Positions 35,501 to 45,112 of a DNA stretch of 64,000 bases are shown in pieces; the first letter of the stretch is position 1; the number at the start of each line of letters is the position of its first letter. The stretch lies in contig CAJZBQ010000030.1 of NCBI GenBank assembly GCA_914767885.1, positions 248,001 through 312,000 of the forward strand, given 5' to 3'. Source of the stretch: Blepharisma stoltei. Lineage: Eukaryota > Ciliophora > Heterotrichea > Heterotrichida > Blepharismidae. The notes below the pieces were generated by a model, which was not told where the DNA came from, ran no database searches, and saw only the letters and a list, made by a program, of their open reading frames with translations. The translations under genes and the position numbers were made by a program.

Positions 35501-36826
35501 ATGTCAAGAGAAGAAATTGTGTACAATGCCAAGCTTGCTGAGCATGCAGAGCGCTATGCAGACATGATAGCCTCCACTAAGCAGCTTATCGATGAAACTG
35601 GTGGTGCCCTTAACAACGAAGAACGTACCCTTTTCAGCGTCGCTTACAAGCAAGCTGTAGGTGAGCGCCGAAATGCACTTCGCATTTTAAACTCATATAA
35701 AGAAAAGCTCAGCTCTCGCGGTTCTGACCATATGGACGTCGTTGATTAGATTAGATTAGATTAATTAGTTTAGTGGGTCATGGAGGTTTATTTCAGCCTC
35801 TACCCAGCGCTGCCAGCTTCAGGCTTGCGCCCTATGCACCGGCTCTGTAGCTCACTCCATTTTCTGTCGACGTCACCAAAAAATGGTGACGTCGCCATCT
35901 AACAGGGAGACTCACCCAAGTACTCCTTGATCAGGGTCTAGTGACCCGGCGCCGTCCTTTCTGGGGAGGGTGAAAAGTAGCCTCCCGGAATCTCCTTCAG
36001 GTCCCCTAAGCTCCACTACAAGCTTCCTCACTTTCCTTCTAGTCCTGAAGTTTGACTCCTGATTATGCGGCTCTGGTCTTCTTGTCTTTGTGAGAGGTAA
36101 AAAACCTTGTCGTGGTGTCCCGACCAAGGTAAAAAAAAAAACACCATGGACACAATATCCAGGCCCCGTTTACTTCTTAACCCCGTAGTCCCTGAGGGTA
36201 CAGGAGAAGGACGGGTCGGATGGCTTGCCATTTTAATTGTGTCGGACGTCGTTGAAGAATACAGGCAAAGAGTCATAAAAGAGCTTCATGACCTTTGTCT
36301 TGAGGTCTGTCACCTCATTGAAGAAAAACTTATTGCGAGGAAAGAATCAGACGAAGTCGAAGTCTTCTATTTGAAAATGAAAGGAGATTACTATAGATAT
36401 TTAATATAAAATAAATTGGCAAAACTGATTCAAGAACTAAAAAACATTTTTAATATTTATTTATAAATAGTCTTGCTTTGCGAAAGGATGGCGAAATAGC
36501 TATTAATAATTAAATATAGATATTTAGCTGAATCTGGCGACGAATCAGCTGTTCAAAACAGCCATTCAGCTTATGAAAGGGCTTCTGCAGCTGCTGCAAG
36601 CCTTCCAGCAAATAATCCAGTCAGACTCGGACTTGCACTCAATTTTTCAGTTTTCTATTATGAAGCTATGAAGGAGCAAGAAAAAGCTATCAACCTTGCC
36701 AAGAAAACTTTTGATGAGGCTCTGCCTACTTTGGAAGAACTTGACGAAAGGGCTTATAAAGAGGCTACTTCAATTTTGGGGCTGATTAAGGACAACTTGA
36801 CTATTTGGACTAGCGAAGAGGAATAA
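35501..36826 (+). CDS. 14-3-3 protein
   Basis: 35501-35745, 36256-36401 and 36525-36826 encode 230 residues. Highly conserved: NLLSVAYK-type NEERTLFSVAYKQAVGERR, KGDYYRYLAE, YERASAAAASLPANNPVRLGLALNFSVFYYE, TLEELDERAYKEAT. Cytosolic adaptor that binds phosphoserine/threonine peptides. A family B SINE-like element and a 123-bp IES cut the germline copy; both junctions fall inside conserved sequence, so the reconstruction is unambiguous. Confidence 0.93.
35746..36243 (-). mobile_element. SINE-like retroelement family B in 14-3-3 gene
   Basis: 498 bp with duplication GGACGTCGTTGA (35734-35745, 36244-36255), which contains no TA. (TTAGA)n tail at left, GCCATTTTAATTGTGTC at right. Almost the same sequence as 8717-9205. 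Removal restores HMDVVEEYRQRV. Confidence 0.92.
36402..36524. mobile_element. 123-bp IES in 14-3-3 flanked by 12-bp direct repeat
   Basis: TA at 36402-36403 and 36525-36526, embedded in a longer repeat TATAGATATTTA (36392-36403, 36515-36526). Excision gives YYRYLAESGDES. The long border repeat is unusual for a TA-type IES. Confidence 0.88.
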
Positions 36827-36889
36827 ATTAGTCTAAGGTATTGAGTTTTATTCTCTATTTTATTAATTCTTATCCTTATAAATGCTAAA

Positions 36890-37310
36890 GAAAAAAATGG
36901 TGACGCTAACTGAAATTGGACTCCGAGACGCAATTCTATGGAGCAGTTTGGGCATTTTGATGAAGCTGAAAGCAGGGTATCCGTTCCTTTTGAAGTACCT
37001 TCAGGTCTGGGGATTCCTTGACGAAGAGGGAAGATTTGTTTCTCTCGAAGGTTTTCCTGTCCCTGTCAAAAGAGCTAGGCAGGTTTTTCCTACCACAAGG
37101 CCTTCCCTTGTTGGTACCATCGGGGGACTCTACAGATAGTGGCTCATGCCCTAGGCAATTAATCCCTTGGACAAGTGGCTCAGGTCGGAAATTCAAGATG
37201 GCAGCCTTTCTTTCCCTCTTTTGTCTCGTGGGGCGAGGGAGAAGGCTATTTTGGAGCCGAAACGAGGCAAAGGCTAGTGGGTTGCCCGCTTATAGCTATT
37301 TTAATCGTTT
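36890..37310 (+). repeat. GC-rich interspersed element (SINE-like, unassigned)
   Basis: GC-rich block starting AAAAAAATGGTGACGC, with a second ATGGCAGCC motif near 37198. Contains short frames without recognisable domains. No duplication found; the right side is limited by the MITE at 37323. Confidence 0.5.
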
Positions 37311-37322
37311 AATTTATAATGC

Positions 37323-37579
37323 TAACTCCCCCTTCGTGAGCGAACAAAAAATTTTGTTCGCTTGCGGATTAGCGTTAATTTTTGTTTAAAAAATTTTTAT
37401 AATATAATTTTATATTAAATTTTTTTTTTTTCGAAATTTAAAAAATCCACAAAAAATCACTTATAAATAAATTTAAAATTTTTTTAAATTAAAAAATTTT
37501 TGTTCGCTCACGGAGGGTGGGTTTTTGGGCAAAAAATAGGGATTTTTCCAATGATTTTGTTTGCTCATGAAGGGGGGAG
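37323..37579 (-). mobile_element. Short MITE-like IES, CTCCGTGAG family
   Basis: 257 bp; TAACTCCCCCTTCGTGAGCG left with the hairpin partner TTGTTCGCTTGCGG, CATGAAGGGGGGAG plus TA right. Internally deleted relative to the 360-400-bp copies. Confidence 0.85.
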
Positions 37580-37646
37580 TAAGCTAATTCGTAAGTGAAC
37601 AGCATTAAATCAGCCTAATAAAGTATAAGTTTCGATTATTAATTAT

Positions 37647-39176
37647 ATGGAAAATAGAATAGAGGCACTTGAGCATAAGTTAGATAATTTTGCAACAGAA
37701 TTATTCGGAGAGGCATTTAGAGAGTATATAATCGAGGTGGTACGGCAAAGTCAAGTAATGTCAAATGACATGGAATCAAACGAAATTGATTATATGAGAA
37801 AAAAAGTTTATAGAGAAGACTTTGAAACAAGAAAGCAAACAAAGTATGATTTAAAAGCAGCTCAAGAAAATATTGCAGCTTGTTATCGCGAGCTTCAAAC
37901 TTTGGGAGCTGCAATTGTTGACGTTAAGAAAGGAATGGAAAATAAATCAGATTTAAGTGATATTGAAAATATTCACTCTGACTTCTCGAAATTCTGCACA
38001 AAAGAGTATGCAGCAATTTTATCTGAAAATATGAAGAACTTAGTGAATAACAATGATTTTAAAGTTTTGAAAAATGAATTTTATAAGCTAAAGGAAAATT
38101 TAGAAGTTGAGTATTTAAATAAAGCCCAAATCTTTCAAAAAATTGATGCAGTTGAGTTTAAATTTAAAAATGAGCTTGAAAAGTATTGCACAAATGAGAG
38201 CAACTCTAATACAAATGCCAAGATGAAAAAAAGAATCGGTGACATTGAAACCTATGTTTCTGAATTAGATTCAAGATTGAATTTTTATAAAGGACAGACT
38301 AAAGATCTTATTTATTTAAATAAAAAAGAGCTTGCTGAAAAAGCAACAAGTGAGCAAGTTGAGAGAATTAAAGAAGAGCTTGCAGAAAAATTTTCAAAAT
38401 ATGATTTGACAAAAGGAACTAGCGAACTCAATATCAAAATTTTAGGCCTGCAAAAAGAGTTATCAAAGATAAATAAAGCTCAAAGTGAATTTGAGCATGC
38501 TCTACTAAAATTTGATGAAGCGTTTCTAGAGAAGGCTTCTAAGTTTGAAGTAAAAGAAATCAGAAATAGGCTTGAAGCTATATCATCTCAGTCTTTAGTA
38601 AATGTAGATTTCAATGGGATCATTGAAAAAATTAAATCACTTACAGAGAAATGTGGAACTTTCGAGTCAAATTTTCAACATTTTAATTTGGAAATTGCTG
38701 ATATAAGCGAAAGGCATAAAGATATTGCTGATTTAACTAGCCGTTATGAGTTTTTAAAGGAACTTACTTTAGATATTCAAGGAAAACTATCCAATAAAAC
38801 TGATAAACTTGAATTCCACAGCTGCTTGGAATCAAAAGCCACTTGTCAGGACATTCTAGATGTAAACGAAAGCATAAAAACTCTCCACAAACTTATCAAA
38901 CTATCCTCAGCCCAAATTGGATTAATTCAAAAAAATCTATTTAGCCTAGGCAGCCTTGACAAAGTCCAAAGAGAGCAGATGACCTCCTCAATGCAAAGAG
39001 CCTTGGAGCAAATCCAAACCTCAAGCTTAGACAAAGCCAAGCTCCCATTTCTAGAAAACTTCAGAAGCAAACTAAGCCCTATTGAAAAAATACGAGCATC
39101 TACAGACCTTTCCCCTTCAAAAAGCAGGATTTCTCCTCATAAAAGAACACAAAATTCAATTGATAATATATTCTAA
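37647..39176 (+). CDS. Long coiled-coil protein, unknown
   Basis: 509 residues, uninterrupted. Predicted mostly helical coiled coil (KAAQENIAACYRELQTLG, KKELAEKATSEQVERIKEEL) with a Ser/Pro/basic C-terminal tail (DLSPSKSRISPHKRTQNS) that looks like a phosphorylation or microtubule-binding region. No recognised domain. Possibly cytoskeletal, by composition only. Confidence 0.75.
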   Translation: MENRIEALEHKLDNFATELFGEAFREYIIEVVRQSQVMSNDMESNEIDYMRKKVYREDFETRKQTKYDLKAAQENIAACYRELQTLGAAIVDVKKGMENKSDLSDIENIHSDFSKFCTKEYAAILSENMKNLVNNNDFKVLKNEFYKLKENLEVEYLNKAQIFQKIDAVEFKFKNELEKYCTNESNSNTNAKMKKRIGDIETYVSELDSRLNFYKGQTKDLIYLNKKELAEKATSEQVERIKEELAEKFSKYDLTKGTSELNIKILGLQKELSKINKAQSEFEHALLKFDEAFLEKASKFEVKEIRNRLEAISSQSLVNVDFNGIIEKIKSLTEKCGTFESNFQHFNLEIADISERHKDIADLTSRYEFLKELTLDIQGKLSNKTDKLEFHSCLESKATCQDILDVNESIKTLHKLIKLSSAQIGLIQKNLFSLGSLDKVQREQMTSSMQRALEQIQTSSLDKAKLPFLENFRSKLSPIEKIRASTDLSPSKSRISPHKRTQNSIDNIF

Positions 39177-39186
39177 TATTAATTTA

Positions 39187-41820
39187 TTAATTGTGTTTGC
39201 AAGCACATGCTCTGTTTAAAAGTGAACTTTTGGCAGCACATGAAAATCTTGTTCCTTTATATAAATAGCAGACCCCATCCTGCTTGGCTGGCAGTGAGCT
39301 TTCTTCTGATTCCAAGCAGCTTTTACAATTTAATAGTCTCATAGCTTCACTGCAGGTGTTTAATAAATTAATTCCAATTGGATCACAAAGTTTTCCAACT
39401 TTAGAACATGTTTCTGTACAGCTTTCTCCAGCTAAGCCTTCATAATTTGTGTATGGTTTTGCTAGTGTATCGACTAGGCTAGGCTCGTTGTATTTTATTG
39501 TATCAAGCTTATGGCATATGCATAATGATGGCTGGATTTGCTTGATTTTGCACATCTCTTCACATAGTCCTCCATAAACGTCTTGTCTTCTGATATAGAT
39601 CATTCTTAAAGTCCTTTTCCCGTTTAAATAGACTTTTTGGAATAAAAACCCTTCAATTAGGCGTCTTTCAGTGACATACTCAGAAGTCACCATTGCTACA
39701 CTTTCAAACCTCACAGCTGGATTTTCGTTAATTGTTATGACAATTTTATAGAAATGCTTATTATTGTCAAGCTTCAGCCATTCAACTGATTCTATTTGTT
39801 TAAAAGTCACTCTTTGGCATATGTGAAAACTATGGGATTTAAATGAAGTTGTGGACTCTTCATTTACCAAAATTATTACGTAATTTGCGATATCTATAAG
39901 CAGTCTTCGGATTTTTTTATTTTTTACTGAAAGCTCTGCGCTGCTGTCATATACATCAGGCTCAATTTTTTCAAAGGATAAACATGAGCAGAAAAATGGC
40001 TCAATATGAATATCAGCACAACTTCTGTCATTAGGCACTTTATCTAAAAATAAGCTCATTGATTTATTACTGTCTGCTTCCCAAGATAGATAGTCTTCTG
40101 ATGTTTTTGTGTAACCTCTATAATAAGGAAGATGAGCTAAATGCTTCAGCGATTTATGAAGGTCAAATTTAGAAATGAGCCTAAATGAGTTGTGGTAAAG
40201 CGAGTCATAGCTGTTTTTAATGTCATCTAACAAAGAGTTAGAAGCAATCATAAACAGCATAGGCAATTTGTGCTCAATTGACCCTTCAAGCAGCTTATAC
40301 CAGTCTCCATATCTCATTCCATGATCTGCCATAAGGAATATAACAGTTTCGTCCTTTTCTTCTAGCAGTTTTCCTAAAATTTCGACTAAATCATCATCTA
40401 AAGTTGATATAACAGTCCCTGAGTCTTCATGCCCAGGAAGACTCATAATGTGGGCCCACTTATTAAGACCTTGATAATTATGGACAAATTGATATGTATA
40501 ATTTAAATTGTGGTAATGGGAATTTTGGTTCCCTATACATCTTTGAGTCTGTCCAAGGTCATCAAACCCAGAAAATCTTTCTGCGGCACACCAAAACATC
40601 GCCATTACATGATCTGCGTCTATTTTTCGTCCTGTTTTAAATGAAAAATAATCATCACAAAATTCTGTGCTGAATAAAGTCATCCAGCCTTTTTCTTTTA
40701 AGTAATACCAAAAAGCGTCAGGCCCAATAAGATCTTTCATTTGGACTTTATTTTCGTATTTTTCTTGTCTTGATAAATCAATTAAGGTTTTTCCGGTTCA
40801 TACAGGATATTCCATACAATAAATATTAAGATTATTTTTTATTTCATTTAGTAAATAAAAATATAGCAAAGGCTAGCTTATATTAATTGTAAAATGGTAT
40901 ATACGTTAGGAAGAGAGTTATCACCCATTACATTGTGGATTTTAAAATCAAAAACACTGAATTTGTTTGAGTCGATATTATTTAAAAATTCTTGAGTGTG
41001 TGGAAGTTTGCGGTAAAAGTGCCTCCTCGATAATGAGTCAAAAACAAGCATTAATACAGTTAATGGTTTTGTGGTGCGAGAGTTGTATTTTTCTTTAGCT
41101 CTTTCTTGCATTTCTTTCATTTTTTCTTTTGTTCTTTTTATAGATGTAGCATTTGGTCTATGAGAATAAACTGCGCCTTCTAGCATAGTTTTTTTAGTTG
41201 TGTCACAAGACCCAAATGCCCATTCCTCATTATTTTTTAGCTCTACTGGCTTTCCGTGATATTCTTTCACAGACCCTTCGAATTTTTCATATCCAAGTCT
41301 TTCATCATTTGGATCAATTCCCAAATAGTAAATCCCTTCTTCTTTGTCACAATCCATGGTAAGCTTATTTGTGAATGGATCAATATCAATTATTTTTTTA
41401 TGAACTTTTATTTTATCTGCGCAAGTAGGCCAAGGAATGTCTGGAAATATATTAATTGCGTCCTTACGGCTATACCCAAATTTTTCTGGCATACATTTCA
41501 AGGGAGGGTCATTTGGGTCTAAAAATGTTGCTAGTTGTTCATCTGCAGATTCAATTAATTGATTAAAATTAGAATGATTCAATTTGAACTGCTGATTTGA
41601 AATAAATACATTTCATGAGCAATATTCAGTAGTGCAGTTAGGAATGCGATATTCATCTGTGTCATTTTCATTCTTTATTGATATCAAGTTTGCCTAAGCT
41701 ATTTATTACATCTCCTGATAAACTTGTTCTTGGGGGTCTGATATAATAGAATATATAAAATGAGATGTAAGTCAGCGCTAAAGCAGATAGCAAAAACGCA
41801 ATTAAAGCTTCTTTAGCCAT
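39187..41820 (-). CDS. DUF229 (sulfatase/phosphatase-fold) type II membrane protein
   Basis: About 845 residues: start ATG 41820, 16-nt intron 41694-41709, then frames 41693-40902 and 40821-39187 around a short IES. An N-terminal signal anchor (ALIAFLLSALALTYISFYIF) precedes a lumenal region. DUF229 features: VLMLVFDSLSRRHF, DNSLPN, FLMADHGMRYGDW (conserved metal-binding Asp-His). A Cys-rich C-terminal domain (CGGLCEEMCK-like, CKSCLESEESS) is extra. Probably a secretory-pathway or surface hydrolase-fold protein; no substrate is known. Confidence 0.75.
40820..40899. mobile_element. Short IES (about 80 bp) in DUF229 gene
   Basis: The frame ends at a TAA after LPNVYTILQLI on one side and restarts in another frame at NIYCMEYPVW on the other. 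Several TA pairs give an open frame; the 80-bp choice yields LPNVYCMEYPVWTGK. Exact ends uncertain. Confidence 0.6.
41694..41709 (-). other. 16-nt intron in DUF229 gene
   Basis: Minus strand GTAATAAATAGCTTAG. Removal converts the N-terminal frame (LSGD) into the frame reading ANLISIKNENDTDEYR, continuous with the DUF229 body. Confidence 0.85.
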
Positions 41821-41825
41821 TTATA

Positions 41826-42557
41826 TTATAAAATGTATTGATATTTAAAAATCATCCAAATTAAATGCCAAACTTTGAGGCTAGGCCAGTATATGCTGGT
41901 TAGCATTATAAACTTTGTAGTTTCACAGCATTGGTATAGCAAAAAGTTGCTGAGCCTCGATTCTCCAGTCCTTACCATCAGGTCTACAGGTTCTGGGATG
42001 TACAGCTCTTGCTCAATCATTTCTCTTGTAATATCATCAGCTTTAACAGCATTTTCACTAACTTTTAAAGCAACTTTTTCCATAGCCTGAGCTACTTCTT
42101 CCATTCCTCCATACCCCAAGCAAATATTTAATTTGCAGAGCGAGTTATGGCTCGTTTCTTTTTGAATTTTTTCTAATGCATCTTTTTGCTCTTTTGGAAA
42201 CCCAGTTAGATCTCCACAAACTTTAACTTTAATTCCTTTTTGCATAACTACACTAGATTTTTCTGTAATTTTTTCACAACTTAATGAAAACAGCCTCATA
42301 AGCTCGTTAACTTCTTCAGTACTTCTATTAAAATTGTCAGTTGAAAACGCAAAGACTGTAATTATTCTGATTTCTAGCTCCATACATCACTCTAAAACCT
42401 CAAGAAGTTTTTCAAGCCCAAATTGATGCCCTTCGATTTTGTTCATTCCCGAGTTGAGTGCTCATCTTCTGTTTCCGTCCATTATAAACGCAATGTGATT
42501 AGGAATCTTCCCAGACTTGACTAGGTGCAGTAATAGCTTTTCATGATATTTTACCAT
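41826..42557 (-). CDS. cis-prenyltransferase (dehydrodolichyl/undecaprenyl diphosphate synthase)
   Basis: 243 residues. Region I HIAFIMDGNRRWA carries the catalytic Asp with TGA-Trp; later FAFSTDNFNRS, LNICLGYGG and the C-terminal RTGESRLSNFLLYQ match the UPPS family. It condenses isopentenyl diphosphate onto farnesyl diphosphate to make the polyprenyl (dolichol) carrier for N-glycosylation at the ER. Complete, no IES or intron. The ATG 42557 gives MVKYHEKLLLHLVKSG before region I, the usual spacing. Confidence 0.9.
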
Positions 42558-42672
42558 TTTTATACGTGTTAGTCTTTAAATAGTCAGATTTTTTTGAATT
42601 TATTTGGATAAGAAAAATCCATCTGGTAAGGATTCATAAGGATGTTCCTGAATAATCTAAAATGTAATAAAA

Positions 42673-43788
42673 ATGGGCAAGAAAAATAATAAGCGAAAGC
42701 TAAAAGGTACTTCAACAGTATCAAAAGTTTCACAGACACTTGAAGACGGATCACCAAATTCAGACTCCCCCAAAGATTTTTCAGTACTCAGAGTCTCAGA
42801 AAACCCCCCAGAAAGCTCTACAGATATGATTCCAGAGAATGCTGATGACTTGAGAGAAGAAGTAATGGATTCTATTCGACAAATTTACACTGAATTTCTG
42901 AATGACTATGTTTCCTGCAAAAATAAACGTCTTTGCTCTAAAAATCCTTTAGAGAAGCGCCAAACTTACAATTTAGTTGTTGACCGGGTATTCAGCAAAA
43001 AGCTGAGGTACGAACTAAAACAATTAATCTACTCAGAAACCTCTAGAAGCGAGCTTAATTCTGCTCTTTTTGAAGGGGTTCATCTGTTTATTGACTCCTT
43101 GAATGACCAAATCTTCGAGCTCAAAGGGAAAAGCAAAATGCTGCAGGCCATTTGCATTGGTGAAGCTTATCATACGTTGCAAAACGCAGCTACACAAATT
43201 GGTAAAATTGTGAGCTGTATGTTTGCTGCTCAGAAGACGTCATTTGATGCTGTCAATAAGCTTGTCTTTTATGATAAACTTATAAAAAATAATCTTGGCC
43301 TGATCGAATACGTAAAAACTCAAGACCCTCGACACTATGCTGTTCAAATTATCACGAAGATGGAAAAAGAGCTGAAATACGCATCTGCAGTGATTACCAA
43401 CCCTCCAGCACCTTTGACGAAGCCATTGCCCTTCGACACTAATTTTCAAAACTCTTCTGAAGATTCAGCTACTGACTCTGATGAAGAAATCAGAGGCGAG
43501 CCTCTCCACAACTTATCTCTTGACGAGCTAGTCTCTTATATTGAAGGAAAACCACACACTTCTCCTAAAGCTTCGAAAAAAAAGCAGAAAAGTAAAGCTT
43601 CAACAGCTACAACTTCGCCTATGAGGGAAGATGAAGTTAATTCAGACTCTCTTGATAGAGAAGTTGAAGAATTCGAAAAAAGACTTGAATTTAATGCTGT
43701 TCAAGATAGCCAAAAAATTAAACCAAAATTGTCGAATGAGTTCTTAAATCGTCTGAAAATACAGATTAAAGAGCTAAAATCGATTTAA
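42673..43788 (+). CDS. Hypothetical basic protein
   Basis: 371 residues, intact. Lys-rich N-terminus (MGKKNNKRKLKG, possible nuclear/nucleolar signal), a helical central region (residues about 65-240), an acidic SSEDSATDSDEE segment and a Lys-rich linker KKKQKSKAS before a C-terminal helix. No family recognised. Confidence 0.7.
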   Translation: MGKKNNKRKLKGTSTVSKVSQTLEDGSPNSDSPKDFSVLRVSENPPESSTDMIPENADDLREEVMDSIRQIYTEFLNDYVSCKNKRLCSKNPLEKRQTYNLVVDRVFSKKLRYELKQLIYSETSRSELNSALFEGVHLFIDSLNDQIFELKGKSKMLQAICIGEAYHTLQNAATQIGKIVSCMFAAQKTSFDAVNKLVFYDKLIKNNLGLIEYVKTQDPRHYAVQIITKMEKELKYASAVITNPPAPLTKPLPFDTNFQNSSEDSATDSDEEIRGEPLHNLSLDELVSYIEGKPHTSPKASKKKQKSKASTATTSPMREDEVNSDSLDREVEEFEKRLEFNAVQDSQKIKPKLSNEFLNRLKIQIKELKSI

Positions 43789-43806
43789 AATTAATTGAAT
43801 AAGAGA

Positions 43807-44206
43807 TTAAAACGTTACACACTTGTTTTTGCAACTCTCTTGGCCGATTCTATCTTCTTCACCACCATCGTAGTTGCCCAGGTGCTTTTGCATGCCTTTT
43901 TTGTCATTTTTCTCTAAAATGTTCATAGGCTCGAATTTTCCTTTGGATTGAGGAGAAGTGGAGGTGTCACCATAATGGGCGATTGCAGTAGGCCTGCTCG
44001 GTTCTTGATGGAAGTTGATGGAGTCAGTAGAGTTATGAGTAGATTTTGTAGCTACTGTGCTAGAACTGGAATCACGCTCATTCGGCTTATTGTCTATGAT
44101 TTCCCCTTGGGGGATGTTAGGAATTTTCGATTGATGAATAAAATATGGGTCGTCCTCTTGCTCATAATCAAATTGCCTTTTACTCAACTATTTAGAAATT
44201 TACCAT
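43807..44206 (-). CDS. Hypothetical hydrophilic protein with ATG-only first exon
   Basis: ATG (44204-44206), 16-nt intron, then 44187-43807: about 127 residues, MLSKRQFDYEQEDDPYF onward. Low complexity, Ser/Thr/Asn/Pro-rich, probably disordered. The frame otherwise has no ATG at its 5' end, so the intron is needed for a start. Confidence 0.62.
44188..44203 (-). other. 16-nt intron directly after a start codon
   Basis: Minus strand GTAAATTTCTAAATAG; same core TTTCTAAATAG as the ENT intron. It leaves a 3-nt coding first exon. Confidence 0.72.
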
Positions 44207-44402
44207 TTATTCTCTATAGTATAATACATCATTTTGTCATATTGAAATTTGCGAATTTAATTTTATTTGAAAATTAATGTGAAGGTTTTTTTAAATAAAA
44301 AGAAGTTTTATTTTTATTTAACCTAGCCAGTAAACAGCTAATTTTTGGTATGAGAAGACATAACATTCTATTGCTGCTTAATTAAAATAATATAGCATTG
44401 CT

Positions 44403-44800
44403 TACTCCCCCCCCCCCCCCTCCGTGAGCGAACAAAAACCATTAGAAAAATCGCCATTTTTTGACCAAAAACCCACCCTCCGTGAGTGAACAAAAATTTT
44501 TTTTAATAGAAAAAATTTTAATGGGAAAAAAAATTTTGATATATAAGTGATAATTAGTATATAATGAAATCTAGAGCTAATTCTGTTTAATTTTAAACAA
44601 ATTGCGTTTTAAAACATAAATTTTGCAAATTAAATTAATATTTGCTTCCCAATTTTTGCAAATTAGGATTTTTTTAAATTTCGAAAAAAAATTTTTTTTT
44701 ATAAAATTTATATATAAATTTTTTTTAAAAAAAAAAAATTAACCCCCCTCCGTGAGCGAACAAAAATTTTTTTGTTCGCTCACGGAGGGGGGGGGGGAGT
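44403..44800 (+). mobile_element. Full-length MITE-like IES, intergenic
   Basis: 398 bp; TTACTC with a long C run, CTCCGTGAGCGAAC at left, the inverse plus GAGTTAA at right. Very similar to 16625-17017 throughout, indicating recent spread. Confidence 0.88.
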
Positions 44801-45112
44801 TAATAATTGATATTGCCAAATTTTAGATGTAAATAAATTTCTGATTTTCTGTTATCATATATAGTAAAAATCAGAAAAACCTATTTCTGATTATAAATCA
44901 GGATTATTATATTTATTAATAAGTTTACTTTAATAGACAAATATTATTTAACTGCTAATAACTCATGCATTTTGCGTTGTAAGCGCAAAATTTTGAAGGT
45001 TATTTCAGAAATAATTTCCATATTCTAGCTAGCTCCCTTCAGTATTAATTAATCATTTTTTATTAATAAATTACAAATTTTCATTAATTCTGATCTAATT
45101 AATAAATAAAAA

